This document shows, one piece after another, positions 1 to 8,908 of a stretch of DNA of 64,000 nucleotides. Under the pieces are notes generated by a model. The model worked only from the letters and a program-made list of their open reading frames with translations. It searched no databases and was not told the DNA's origin. This DNA comes from Bacteroidota bacterium (GTDB taxonomy: Bacteria > Bacteroidota > Bacteroidia > B-17B0 > Aurantibacillaceae), in NCBI GenBank assembly GCA_016702705.1, contig JADJDM010000009.1:179046-243045 (forward strand), in the 5' to 3' direction. How positions within the stretch are numbered: the first letter of the stretch is position 1; every line of letters begins with the position of its first letter. The translations under genes were made by a program, and so were the position numbers.

Positions 1-3000
1 GCAATACAAAAAGATTATGAATATAACACACACTCTCTTTTTTACACAAAGCCAATAAAAAAGGCGGCTTATTTCTTTGGCCGTTTTTTTGGAGCGTATT
101 GCATTGGGCTTTTTGTATTTGTTGCGCAAGTAATAGGTTACTACATTGGTGTTGCGTGCGGAGCAGGTAATTCGCAGGTTGGACCATTAAACCCAATGAA
201 TTTTATTGAGCCATTTTTATTATTTGTAGCTCCAAATATTTTGTTGTTAGGTATTATCTTTTTTGCCCTTACAACTTATACTCGTAGTAGCATGACAGCT
301 TATTTGTTTACTATTATTTTATTAGTAATACGCACAATAACAGATGCCATTACATCTGATATTGATAATAAAACTTTAGCAGCCATACTTGAACCTTTCG
401 GGCAGGAAGCTTACCAGCGTATTACTGAGTATTGGACTCCTGAAGAACAAAATAATTATATGATTCCCTTGAGTGGAGTTTTATTGTACAATAGAATTTT
501 GTGGATTGGAATTGCCTTGCTAATTACATTTGTTAGTTTTTGGAAATTTAGTTTCAGTCAATTCTTAACTCCATTTGTTTTGTTTAAGCGTAAAGTAAAA
601 GAATCTCTTTCACCAGCATCATCGCAATTACAAAACTTATCCGACTTGCCTAATGTGAGTAGAGATTTTACAACGAAAGCATCATGGAAGCAACTGTTTT
701 ATTTGGCATCATTTGAATATAAAAAGATGGCAAAGAGCATGTTCTTTTTGATTATTTGTGCTTTAGGGGCAGCAATGATGTTTGTTATCTCTCAGTTCAC
801 AGGTTCAATTTATGGGACTCAAACATTTCCTGTAACATATCAAATTTTAGAAGCAGTTGCAGGAATTTTTCAATTCTTTATTTTAATTTTAATTGTTTTC
901 TTTTCAGGTACAATTATTTGGAGAGATAGAGATAATAAAGTAGACGAATTAGTTGGTACTACTCCAATTAGTAATCAAATTTTATTTTTCTCTAAATATT
1001 TGGGATTGATTTATGTTACCGCAGTGTTGATGTGCGTAATAATGTTAACAGGAATTGTGATACAATTATCTCAGGGTTATACAGCTATCGAACCACTACA
1101 TTATCTGAAAGAGCTGCTTGGATATAGACTAATTTCGATGGTTATTTTAATTGGACTTTGTTTGTCTATTCAAGTTTTTTCTCCTAATAAATATTTGGGT
1201 TTCTTTTATTCTATTATTCCAATTTTACTTTCCACTTTTATTTTTGGTTTGTTAGAGTGGACGAATAGTATGTATACGTTTAACTCTTCTGGGCCAGGGA
1301 TGCAATATTCAGATATGAATGGATATGGGCATAAATTTCCTGTGTTTGTAGTATATAAATTGTATTGGTTGGGAATTGTACTTTTCATTTCATTCTATTC
1401 TTTAAAATTCTTCGCACGAGGGAAGGAAAAGAGTCTGAAATCTCGATATAAACTTTCTCGCTACTCGGGAACTAAATCCACTAAGCTTGCTATGTATGGT
1501 AGTTTAGTTGTTGCAATTGGCTTAGGTTCTTTTATTTATTATAACATTAAAGTGCTTAATAAATTCACTACTCCAAAACAAATGGAATTGTTGCAAGTTG
1601 ATTTTGAGAAGAAGTATAAAAAATATCAAAAAACATTGCAGCCTCGTATTGTTGAATCGAATGTAAAAATTAACATTTTTCCAGCGGAAAGAAGTTTGGA
1701 AGCAAGTGGATTTTTCTATTTAAAAAACAAGCATGCTAAAAATATAGATACACTTATTCTTAATTATGACCCTTCTTACAAATATAAAAAGCTAGCGGTT
1801 AGTTGTGGCTATACCAAAGTGTTAGAAGATACTGCTGCTGGTTTAAAAATTTGGAAGCTTAACAAATCAATTGCTCCTGGTGATTCTATTAAATTAGATT
1901 TCGAAATTTCTCGTTCGCCAAATGGTTTCCAAAATGGTTCAACCGAAACGGATATTGTTTATAATGGTTCGTTTTTTAATAGTTCTATTTTCCCTTCTTT
2001 AGGTTATAATGAAGGGTATGAGTTATCAGAAAACAAAGCACGTAAAAAATATAATTTGCCAAAGAAACCTCGTATGGCAGATGTAAACGATTCATTAGCA
2101 AGAATGAATACATACATTTCTAACGACGCTGATTGGATTCGTTTTGAAGCAGTGGTTAGTACAAGCAGCGACCAAGTTGCCATTGCACCAGGCTATTTGC
2201 AAAAGGAATGGAAAGAGAATGGAAGAAATTTTTATCACTATAAAATGGATAGTAAAATTTTAAATTTCTATTCATTCTTGTCGGCACGTTACGAAGTAAA
2301 AAAAGATAAGTGGTTAAATCCAGCTGATGCGGCTAATCCTGTGGCTATCGAAATTTATTATCAAAAAGGACATGAGTACAATATTGATAGAATGATAAAA
2401 GGAATAAAACGTTCTTTAGATTATTATACCAAAAACTTTAGTCCTTATCAGCATAAACAAGTTCGTATACTTGAGTTCCCACGTTATGCAACATTTGCAC
2501 AGTCATTTCCAAACACAATTCCTTTTTCAGAAGGAATTGGATTTATTGCAAAGGTTGATGATAAAGATGAGAAGAGTATTGATTATCCTTTTTATGTAAC
2601 TGCACATGAGGTTGCTCATCAATGGTGGGCGCATCAAGTAATTGGTGGAAATGTACAAGGTGGAACTGTAATGTCCGAAACAATGAGTCAGTACTCTGCC
2701 TTAATGGTGATGGAGAAAGAATATGGTAAAGAGCAAATGAAAAAATTCTTGGAGTATGAAATGAATTCTTATTTGTTAGGCCGTGCAACCGAAAGCAAAA
2801 AGGAATTACCATTAATGCTTTGCGAAAATCAACAATACATTCACTATAACAAAGGAAGTATTGTTATGTATGCGCTAAAAGATTTTATAGGTGAAGACAC
2901 TTTAAATGCTGCCTTGAAAAGATATATTAAGAAAGTTGCTTTTCAAGAACCTCCTTATACTAACTCGGTTGAGTTTGTTGGTTTCTTAAGAGATGCTTGT

Positions 3001-3462
3001 CCTGATAGTTTAAAGTACTTGATAAAGGATATGTTTGAAGACATTACTGTTTACGAAAACTACATTAAGGATTTATCTTATGAAGAAATGAAAGATGGAA
3101 AGTATAAAGTGAAACTGACTTTAGGTTCGGTTAAATTTAAATCGGATAGTATTGGAAAACAAAAGGCTGTTCCTGTTGCTGATTATATGGATGTTGGAAT
3201 TTTCACAGAGAAAATTGTAAATGGTAAGACAAAAGAAAAAGAATTGCTTTTGCAAAAGGTAAAAATGGACAAGGATATAAAAGTATTTGAGTTTATTGTA
3301 AGTGAAAAACCAATAAAAGCGGGAATAGATCCTTATGGAAAATTAATTGATCGTAAACCTGATAACAACAAATGGAATTTTGGTTCTAAACCACCAAAGG
3401 TTTCTACGAAAGCCGGAAGTGATAATATGATGATTTCACTTGGCGGTGGAGGAGATGAATAA
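1..3462 (+). CDS. ABC-2 type permease fused to M1-family aminopeptidase (5' end outside window)
   Basis: The reading frame is open from base 1, so the gene starts upstream of the window; an internal ATG at 196 is not the true start. The first part is a polytopic membrane region with many hydrophobic helices, as in ABC-2 permeases (roughly bases 50-1550). After a last helix the second half is a soluble M1 peptidase domain. The zinc site HEVAHQWW (HExxH, first His codon at 2605) is intact, and the downstream glutamate lies in the region SETMSQY. Such fusions are common in Bacteroidota and are presumed to process or export peptides at the inner membrane, but the substrate is unknown. It ends in a glycine-rich tail and is followed by a strong terminator. 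Fusion identity is sure; physiological role is not. Confidence 0.9.
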   Translation, partial: AIQKDYEYNTHSLFYTKPIKKAAYFFGRFFGAYCIGLFVFVAQVIGYYIGVACGAGNSQVGPLNPMNFIEPFLLFVAPNILLLGIIFFALTTYTRSSMTAYLFTIILLVIRTITDAITSDIDNKTLAAILEPFGQEAYQRITEYWTPEEQNNYMIPLSGVLLYNRILWIGIALLITFVSFWKFSFSQFLTPFVLFKRKVKESLSPASSQLQNLSDLPNVSRDFTTKASWKQLFYLASFEYKKMAKSMFFLIICALGAAMMFVISQFTGSIYGTQTFPVTYQILEAVAGIFQFFILILIVFFSGTIIWRDRDNKVDELVGTTPISNQILFFSKYLGLIYVTAVLMCVIMLTGIVIQLSQGYTAIEPLHYLKELLGYRLISMVILIGLCLSIQVFSPNKYLGFFYSIIPILLSTFIFGLLEWTNSMYTFNSSGPGMQYSDMNGYGHKFPVFVVYKLYWLGIVLFISFYSLKFFARGKEKSLKSRYKLSRYSGTKSTKLAMYGSLVVAIGLGSFIYYNIKVLNKFTTPKQMELLQVDFEKKYKKYQKTLQPRIVESNVKINIFPAERSLEASGFFYLKNKHAKNIDTLILNYDPSYKYKKLAVSCGYTKVLEDTAAGLKIWKLNKSIAPGDSIKLDFEISRSPNGFQNGSTETDIVYNGSFFNSSIFPSLGYNEGYELSENKARKKYNLPKKPRMADVNDSLARMNTYISNDADWIRFEAVVSTSSDQVAIAPGYLQKEWKENGRNFYHYKMDSKILNFYSFLSARYEVKKDKWLNPADAANPVAIEIYYQKGHEYNIDRMIKGIKRSLDYYTKNFSPYQHKQVRILEFPRYATFAQSFPNTIPFSEGIGFIAKVDDKDEKSIDYPFYVTAHEVAHQWWAHQVIGGNVQGGTVMSETMSQYSALMVMEKEYGKEQMKKFLEYEMNSYLLGRATESKKELPLMLCENQQYIHYNKGSIVMYALKDFIGEDTLNAALKRYIKKVAFQEPPYTNSVEFVGFLRDACPDSLKYLIKDMFEDITVYENYIKDLSYEEMKDGKYKVKLTLGSVKFKSDSIGKQKAVPVADYMDVGIFTEKIVNGKTKEKELLLQKVKMDKDIKVFEFIVSEKPIKAGIDPYGKLIDRKPDNNKWNFGSKPPKVSTKAGSDNMMISLGGGGDE

Positions 3463-3486
3463 TAGAAATTGGATAAAACAAAAAAA

Positions 3487-3518
3487 CCTCCCCCGAGTGC
3501 TCGGGGGAGGTTTTTTTG
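3487..3518. terminator. Bidirectional intrinsic terminator
   Basis: An 11-base arm CCTCCCCCGAG (3487-3497) pairs perfectly with CTCGGGGGAGG (3500-3510), flanked by A6 on the left and T7 on the right. It lies between the convergent peptidase and cold-shock genes and can terminate both. Confidence 0.9.
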
Positions 3519-3538
3519 TTTCAATGGTTAAATGGTAA

Positions 3539-3730
3539 TTATGCTTGTTTTACGTTAACTGCATTTAATCCTTTTTTACCTTCTTGAACTTCAAATTCTA
3601 CTTTGTCGTTCTCAGCAATAGGCTCTTTTAATCCTGTAACGTGTACAAAAATTTCACTTCCTGTTGCATCATCTTTAATAAATCCAAATCCTTTTGTTTC
3701 ATTAAAGAATTTTACTGTTCCTGTTTTCAT
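3539..3730 (-). CDS. Cold-shock domain protein (CspA family)
   Basis: A 63-residue protein, the usual length for a single cold-shock domain. It has the two RNA-binding motifs of the family: KGFGFI (RNP1-like) and EIFVHV (RNP2-like). It binds single-stranded RNA or DNA and typically acts as an RNA chaperone in the cytoplasm. It begins with MKTGTVKFFN, the standard start of the family. It is monocistronic, has its own promoter box and a leader of about 90 bases with hairpins, and converges on the terminator shared with the upstream peptidase gene. Which Csp paralogue it is cannot be told from this window. Confidence 0.95.
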   Translation of the reverse strand: MKTGTVKFFNETKGFGFIKDDATGSEIFVHVTGLKEPIAENDKVEFEVQEGKKGLNAVNVKQA

Positions 3731-3832
3731 TGTGTTGTTTGTTAATTAATTTTTTCCTTTAAACCAGGGAAAGGCACCCTTTATCTGCCGCAAATTAGAA
3801 CGGTCTAATTCATCAACAGATAAACAAATATA
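3731..3832 (-). promoter_or_regulatory. Promoter and structured 5' leader of the cold-shock gene
   Basis: A -7 box TATATTTG lies at 3825-3832 on the minus strand, giving a leader of about 90 bases. The leader contains a perfect 7-bp hairpin with a 4-base loop (AATTAGA/TCTAATT, 3793-3810). It also has a G/C-rich inverted segment (GGG...CCC) near 3765-3780. Long structured leaders are typical of temperature-regulated csp mRNAs; regulation here is inferred. Confidence 0.6.
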
Positions 3833-3862
3833 CTAATAATTAATAAAAAACAATAGTTTTAA

Positions 3863-4831
3863 TTAATTATTAAGAAAATTAATGATTTTGCTATTTACCT
3901 CATTTGCATGGGTTTCCATGCTGCAATGCCCCGCTTTTTCAATCTTTTCGAAGATTATACTTGGGTTTTGCTTAACAAATTGTTCGCCTGTACTTATAGG
4001 AATCCACTGATCTTCCTCGCCCCAAATCAATAGCATTGGTAATTTGACGAGTTCGGTTTTATCAATTTTTGCGTAACCAGAATTGGCAGTCATATTAAAA
4101 ATTGCCGAAGCACTTCCTTTATAGTTAAATGGTTGCATATAGCCTAAAATGTCAATTTCTTCAGGTTGTTGTGAATAAGCCGAACTTAATAATTCATTAA
4201 ACGAATTGTAGTTTACAAATTTTCTTTTGCCAATTACTTCGGCCCATCTTTTTAATGGGGGGAACAGCGCGAGTTTATTTATGGAACTAGGTTCTTCTTT
4301 TGTATTATCAAAAGCTGGCCCGTCAATAAAAACTAATTTCTTCGTGTTGTTAGGATATTTGCAAGCATATGCTCCAATAATGGATGCGCCCATAGAATGA
4401 CCAATTAAACACCATTGCTGGTTTTTACTTATTTTACTAAGAACTTCTTGTATGATTTCTAATCTTATTGTGTCGTTATAATTTGCTTCTTCACTTTTAT
4501 CGCTGTAACCAAAGGCAGGCATATCAATGCACACAACGAGGTTTTTGTTCTTTACAAGTGTATCAATGTTTTTTCTGAATGAAAAGCTAGAGCCAGAGAA
4601 GCCATGAATAAAAACAACATAGTTTTTTATAGTATCTGCTTCTGTATTCCATGTTTGGTAATGAATGCGTGTGTTGTGTGCAGTTAGAAATTCGCTGTTT
4701 TTGTATGGTTTATAGTCAAGTGCTAATTCTCGTTGTTCTATAGGAAAAAAATAGGGTAAAATCATCAACAAAACTAGGATACATCCAAGTGTAATAAAAA
4801 ACCATTTAAAGATTTTTTTAATAATCCTCAT
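3863..4831 (-). CDS. Membrane-anchored alpha/beta hydrolase
   Basis: I place the start at ATG 4831 (MRIIKKIFKWFF), preceded by an AGAGAA ribosome-binding site, rather than at an upstream in-frame ATG at 4948. The chosen start leads straight into one N-terminal transmembrane helix. The rest is an alpha/beta hydrolase: oxyanion segment HGFSGSS, nucleophile elbow GHSMG, acid in EEDQWIP and catalytic His in KAGHCS. The catalytic triad is therefore complete. It should be an inner-membrane-tethered or periplasm-facing esterase/hydrolase of unknown substrate. It is divergent from truA, with a spacer of about 135 bases. Confidence 0.8.
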   Translation of the reverse strand: MRIIKKIFKWFFITLGCILVLLMILPYFFPIEQRELALDYKPYKNSEFLTAHNTRIHYQTWNTEADTIKNYVVFIHGFSGSSFSFRKNIDTLVKNKNLVVCIDMPAFGYSDKSEEANYNDTIRLEIIQEVLSKISKNQQWCLIGHSMGASIIGAYACKYPNNTKKLVFIDGPAFDNTKEEPSSINKLALFPPLKRWAEVIGKRKFVNYNSFNELLSSAYSQQPEEIDILGYMQPFNYKGSASAIFNMTANSGYAKIDKTELVKLPMLLIWGEEDQWIPISTGEQFVKQNPSIIFEKIEKAGHCSMETHANEVNSKIINFLNN

Positions 4832-4954
4832 TTTCTCTTTTTTTGCGAAAGATACTAAAATGAAAATATTCATCAATTCATTTTTACACTCAAAATAGTT
4901 AAAACTCATTTTCAAATTTCCAAATTGTAGCATCTTCAAATTGCTCATTATCGC

Positions 4955-4962
4955 TATCTTTG
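4955..4962 (+). promoter_or_regulatory. -7 box TATCTTTG of truA
   Basis: An exact TAnnTTTG match ends 4 bases before the GTG start at 4967, so transcription would begin at or next to the start codon (leaderless mRNA). Confidence 0.55.
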
Positions 4963-4966
4963 CCCC

Positions 4967-5731
4967 GTGAATCGATATTTTCTACAACTATCCTATTTTG
5001 GTAAAAACTTTAACGGCTGGCAAGCGCAAAAAAACATTGCTAGCACCGTTCAAGAAATTATTGAAAAAAACTTGAGCATTGTATTGCAAGAGCAAATAGA
5101 AATTGTTGGTTGTGGAAGAACAGATGCAGGTGTGCATGCAAAAGATTATTTCGCTCATTTTGATAGCGCAAAATCAGATTTAGCAATTAATAAATATGTG
5201 TGGTTAAATAAACTCAACAGAATTTGCCCCGCTGATATTGCGTTTCATGATTTAATAAAAGTACAGGAGGATGCAAGTGCAAGGTTTCAAGCCATTAGCA
5301 GAACATACGAATATCACATTCATAAAAAGAAAAATGTTTTTTTAACTGACCAGTCTTGGTTGTGCGCTGTTGATTTTGATATAAGCAAAATGAACGAAGC
5401 TGCTGCTTATTTATTAGAGGTAACAGATTTTACAAGCTTTTCGAAAGTAAATACACAAACACACACCAATAATTGCACTGTTACAATAGCTAATTGGAAG
5501 CATGAGAGTGATAGATTAATCTTCACCATTAAAGCAAATCGCTTTTTAAGAAACATGGTTCGTGCTGTTGTTGGAACATTGTTAGATGTGGGTGAAGGAA
5601 AAACAAGTATTGATGAGTTTAAACAAATTGTGCAATCTAAAAACCGCAGCAGTGCTGGTAAATCGGTTCCTGCAAATGGTTTGTATTTAACGCATATCGA
5701 ATACCCAGAAACAATTTTTATACGTGAGTAA
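4967..5731 (+). CDS. truA: tRNA pseudouridine(38-40) synthase
   Basis: A 254-residue protein of normal TruA length. The catalytic motif GRTDAGVHA is present, with the nucleophilic aspartate at residue 53. It isomerises uridines 38-40 in the tRNA anticodon arm. The start is GTG at 4967, immediately giving NRYFLQLSYFG, the conserved TruA N-terminus. No ribosome-binding site is visible; instead a -7 promoter box sits just upstream. Its stop overlaps the start of the following ABC exporter gene by 8 bases, so the two are probably co-transcribed. Confidence 0.95.
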   Translation: MNRYFLQLSYFGKNFNGWQAQKNIASTVQEIIEKNLSIVLQEQIEIVGCGRTDAGVHAKDYFAHFDSAKSDLAINKYVWLNKLNRICPADIAFHDLIKVQEDASARFQAISRTYEYHIHKKKNVFLTDQSWLCAVDFDISKMNEAAAYLLEVTDFTSFSKVNTQTHTNNCTVTIANWKHESDRLIFTIKANRFLRNMVRAVVGTLLDVGEGKTSIDEFKQIVQSKNRSSAGKSVPANGLYLTHIEYPETIFIRE

Positions 5732-7487
5732 GGAAGAGAAAAAGATAGAAGAGAAAAAAAAGAAATTGGATTTGGCAGTTGTCAGAAGGATTTTTCAATA
5801 CGTAAAACCCTACAAAACTAAATTCCTTTTTGCTGTTGTAATAACGCTGAGTTTATCAGCCCTTGCAATTGCGCGCCCTTTAATAATTAAGCTTACTATA
5901 GATAAGTACATCATTGCAAAGGATGCTGATATGCTTTTGGTAATGGTTATTGCTTTGCTTGGCGCACTTACCATTGAAGCACTTTTTCAGTTTTTAAATA
6001 TTTATATTACTTCAACCATTGGTCAAAATATTATTAAAGATTTGCGTAGGCAAGTTTATAATCACATTTTGAATTTCCGTTCTAAATATTTTGATACAAC
6101 GCCAATTGGAATGCTTGTTACTCGTGCTATTTCGGATGTAGAAGCATTGGCAGATGTTTTTTCGCAAGGATTTATTGTAATCGCAGGAGATGTGTTAATG
6201 TTGGTAGTGTTTGTTGTAACCATGCTTTGTATCAATTGGCAGTTTGCATTGATTGTGCTTACTACTGTTCCTTTATTACTAATTGCTACCAAGTTTTTTC
6301 AACGAGGTGTAAAACTTACTTTTGGCGAGGTGCGTAATGCAGTTGCTTCCTTAAACACCTTTGTGCAAGAGCATATACAAGGAATGAAAATTGTCCAAGT
6401 ATTTAATCGTGAAGAAAAAGAATTTGAAAAATTTCAAGACATAAACAATAAGCACAGAGATGCAAACATTCGTTCTATTTGGTATTATTCTATTTTCTTC
6501 CCTATTGTCGAAATTTTATCATCGCTTGCAATCGCTTTATTAATATGGTATGCAGGAGCGCGTGCAATGGATTTACAAATTTCTCCGGGCGAGCTTACAT
6601 TTTTTATTATGCTTACTAATATGTTATTCAGACCAATCCGTATGATGGCTGATAGACTAAATACTTTGCAAATGGGTGTTGTAGCAGCTGATAGAGTTTT
6701 TAAAGTATTAGACACTCAGGAAACAATTGAGAACAGTGGAACCTACATTCCAACTCAAATAAAAGGTGATATCGAATTTAAAAACCTTTCCTTTGCTTAC
6801 ATCGAAGACGAATATGTTTTAAAAAACATTTCTTTCTCTATTAAAGCGGGGCAAACAGTTGCATTGGTCGGCGCTACAGGCTCTGGAAAGTCTTCTATTA
6901 CTAATTTAATTCCTCGTTTTTACGAATTTAATTCGGGTGAAATTAATTTAGATGGTAAAGATGTACGTGAGTATGAGTTAAATTACCTGCGTTCAAATAT
7001 TGGAATTGTATTGCAAGATGTGTTTTTGTATTCGGATAGTATTCTAAATAACATCACACTTAATAATTCTTCTATAAGCAAAGAAGAAGTTGTTGCAGCA
7101 GCTAAATCCATTGGTGCGCATGAGTTTATCATGAACATGCCAGGTAATTACGATTATAATGTAAAAGAACGCGGGGCAACTCTATCTGTTGGGCAGCGAC
7201 AATTACTTGCTTTCCTCAGAGCATACGTTCATAAGCCAGCTATCTTAATTTTAGATGAGGCAACTTCAAGCATTGATACTGCAACTGAAGCCCTGATACA
7301 AAAAGCAACGGAAGTATTAACTCAGGGACGAACTTCCATTGTTGTTGCGCATCGTTTAGCAACCATACAAAAAGCGGATAAAGTAATTGTATTAGAAAAA
7401 GGTGAAATTATTGAGCAAGGCTCAATTGATGAATTGCTTAATAAAGATGGGCAGTTTAAGAAGTTGTATGATTTGCAGTTTGTGTAA
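5724..7487 (+). CDS. ABC exporter, fused membrane and ATPase domains
   Basis: A half-transporter of 587 residues. The exporter membrane domain with six predicted helices covers about residues 30-320 and the nucleotide-binding domain about 345-587. Walker A GATGSGKS is at about 383-390, signature LSVGQ at 487-491 (Gly replaced by Val at the third position), Walker B ILILDE at 507-512 and the H-loop His at 543. It is close to the multidrug/lipid exporter family (MsbA/YheI-like). The start is GTG at 5724, overlapping the truA stop. It converges on rsmD with a 2-base gap and no visible terminator. The substrate cannot be told from sequence. Confidence 0.92.
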   Translation: MSKEEKKIEEKKKKLDLAVVRRIFQYVKPYKTKFLFAVVITLSLSALAIARPLIIKLTIDKYIIAKDADMLLVMVIALLGALTIEALFQFLNIYITSTIGQNIIKDLRRQVYNHILNFRSKYFDTTPIGMLVTRAISDVEALADVFSQGFIVIAGDVLMLVVFVVTMLCINWQFALIVLTTVPLLLIATKFFQRGVKLTFGEVRNAVASLNTFVQEHIQGMKIVQVFNREEKEFEKFQDINNKHRDANIRSIWYYSIFFPIVEILSSLAIALLIWYAGARAMDLQISPGELTFFIMLTNMLFRPIRMMADRLNTLQMGVVAADRVFKVLDTQETIENSGTYIPTQIKGDIEFKNLSFAYIEDEYVLKNISFSIKAGQTVALVGATGSGKSSITNLIPRFYEFNSGEINLDGKDVREYELNYLRSNIGIVLQDVFLYSDSILNNITLNNSSISKEEVVAAAKSIGAHEFIMNMPGNYDYNVKERGATLSVGQRQLLAFLRAYVHKPAILILDEATSSIDTATEALIQKATEVLTQGRTSIVVAHRLATIQKADKVIVLEKGEIIEQGSIDELLNKDGQFKKLYDLQFV

Positions 7488-7489
7488 AC

Positions 7490-8023
7490 TTACCTCCCAA
7501 AAAAACTAAAGTTCACATTGCCATAATTCCTGGTTTCCTTAAACAGCGGGGCAGAGGTGAAGTCGGTTTTTTTAGGATGTTCAATTAATAACAAGCCATC
7601 TTCTTTTAACCAGTTATTTGTTACAAGCAAATTTTGTAATTCTAAATAGTTGGGAATATCATAAGGCGGATCGGCAAATATTAAATCATAAGGTCGACCC
7701 GTTTGCGCTAAAAACTTAAATACGTTTCCTCGTTGTGTGTTAATGCAATCTAATTTTAATGCTGCCGCTTCTTTTTGAATGTAAGCAATGCATTTGCCGT
7801 GCTCATCAACAGCGGTAACCAACTTAGCACCTCGTGATGCAAATTCAAAAGAAATATTTCCTGTTCCGCAAAACAAGTCTAATACTTCTATGCCTTCAAA
7901 ATCTATTCGGTTGTTGAGTATATTAAATAATCCTTCTTTGGCAAAATCGGTTGTAGGTCGTGTAGGCAATCCGTTTGGTGCTTTCAGTACTTTGCCTCTG
8001 TGTGTTCCTCCTATTATGCGCAA
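7490..8023 (-). CDS. rsmD: 16S rRNA (guanine(966)-N2)-methyltransferase
   Basis: A Rossmann-fold methyltransferase of 177 residues. It has the SAM-binding motif LDLFCGTG (48-55) and the catalytic DPPY (118-121). RsmD methylates G966 of 16S rRNA. The N-terminus RIIGGTHRGK is typical of RsmD. The start appears to be TTG at 8023, because no ATG or GTG occurs nearby in frame. The gene overlaps the end of the upstream DUF3822 gene by 10 bases, so the pair is probably translationally coupled. Confidence 0.93.
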   Translation of the reverse strand: MRIIGGTHRGKVLKAPNGLPTRPTTDFAKEGLFNILNNRIDFEGIEVLDLFCGTGNISFEFASRGAKLVTAVDEHGKCIAYIQKEAAALKLDCINTQRGNVFKFLAQTGRPYDLIFADPPYDIPNYLELQNLLVTNNWLKEDGLLLIEHPKKTDFTSAPLFKETRNYGNVNFSFFGR

Positions 8024-8871
8024 TGGATAAGGTTTATAAGGTGATAATAATAATGCGATGGCATATTGTTTATTTCGAGTGGCTTTTTAAATTGCTTTTC
8101 AATGCCAGCAAAATCAATATGTTTAATGTACTTCTTCATTAATTTTATCCAAAGCGAATTGGTTTCGGTTTCGCCGTAAATAATAAACTGTGTTTCTTGC
8201 ACTTCAAAGCTATTTAACTCAAGCGATGAAAGCACAAAGTAAATAAGGTCTTCAGGCGATATAACCGAAAAACTATTGCAAAAAACAACTTTGTCTTTCA
8301 CTAAAATTAAATCAACCGAATCTCTTCTAAAATTTAAATAAGCAGCTGCTTTGTTTTTTTTAGCAACAGGAATGTTGTTTAACTGATTGCTGATAGTGCT
8401 TATTAAATGGTGATTTGGATAATATTTATCTAATTGCTCCTTTATGTTTTTATCAATCGAATAAATTAATTTCGATTCGCTTCTGCTAATGTCGTCGCTT
8501 AAAATGCTTTGATTGTTTTGCGTGCCAGTTGCAAATTGTAAATACGATGCTTTGTCTTCCTCCGCATAAAATGCATTCGGCACAATGGTGTAAGGAACAT
8601 CTGCAACAGAAATATATACTTTAGAAAAACTATGTTGCAATAATTTATCGCTTTCAATAAACAAACTTGGTAAAACTCCTGTTACACCATATTGTTGGCT
8701 TTGCATACTTTTTAAAGCTAACACATCTTTGTTTTTAGAAAATAGTGCGTAGTTGAAAAAGTCTTTGCCAATTTCGATACATAAAATTGCCGATTCGAGC
8801 TCAGCGGGTTTAAAACCTTTGGCTTCGAATGTAAATTTGTTAGTAACTGTATTTTTTGAGAGCATTTGCAT
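8014..8871 (-). CDS. DUF3822 family protein
   Basis: I start the gene at ATG 8871 (MQMLSKN); ATG 8865 is also possible. The longer frame up to 9075 runs through the coding region of the divergent helicase and should be ignored. The roughly 285-residue product is acidic and soluble. It has the pattern of the Bacteroidota DUF3822 family, an actin-like ATPase fold of unknown function that is regularly found directly upstream of rsmD. A promoter box TACCTTTG lies 7 bases before the start. The function is unknown; the constant pairing with rsmD suggests a role around ribosome maturation, but this is inference only. Confidence 0.8.
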   Translation of the reverse strand: MQMLSKNTVTNKFTFEAKGFKPAELESAILCIEIGKDFFNYALFSKNKDVLALKSMQSQQYGVTGVLPSLFIESDKLLQHSFSKVYISVADVPYTIVPNAFYAEEDKASYLQFATGTQNNQSILSDDISRSESKLIYSIDKNIKEQLDKYYPNHHLISTISNQLNNIPVAKKNKAAAYLNFRRDSVDLILVKDKVVFCNSFSVISPEDLIYFVLSSLELNSFEVQETQFIIYGETETNSLWIKLMKKYIKHIDFAGIEKQFKKPLEINNMPSHYYYHLINLIHCA

Positions 8872-8878
8872 TGCCCTA

Positions 8879-8903
8879 CAAAGGTAGTATTTTTTTACTT
8901 TTG
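8879..8903. promoter_or_regulatory. Back-to-back divergent -7 boxes
   Basis: TACCTTTG on the minus strand (8879-8886) serves the DUF3822 gene. TACTTTTG on the plus strand (8896-8903) serves the helicase. Both match TAnnTTTG and end 5-7 bases from the start codons. The whole spacer between the two start codons is about 37 bases. Confidence 0.6.
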
Positions 8904-8908
8904 CAGGT

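Noticed and set aside
3863..4948. Longer alpha/beta hydrolase starting at 4948
   Set aside because: The first 39 residues are not membrane- or enzyme-like and the ATG at 4831 has a ribosome-binding site and leads straight into the anchor helix.
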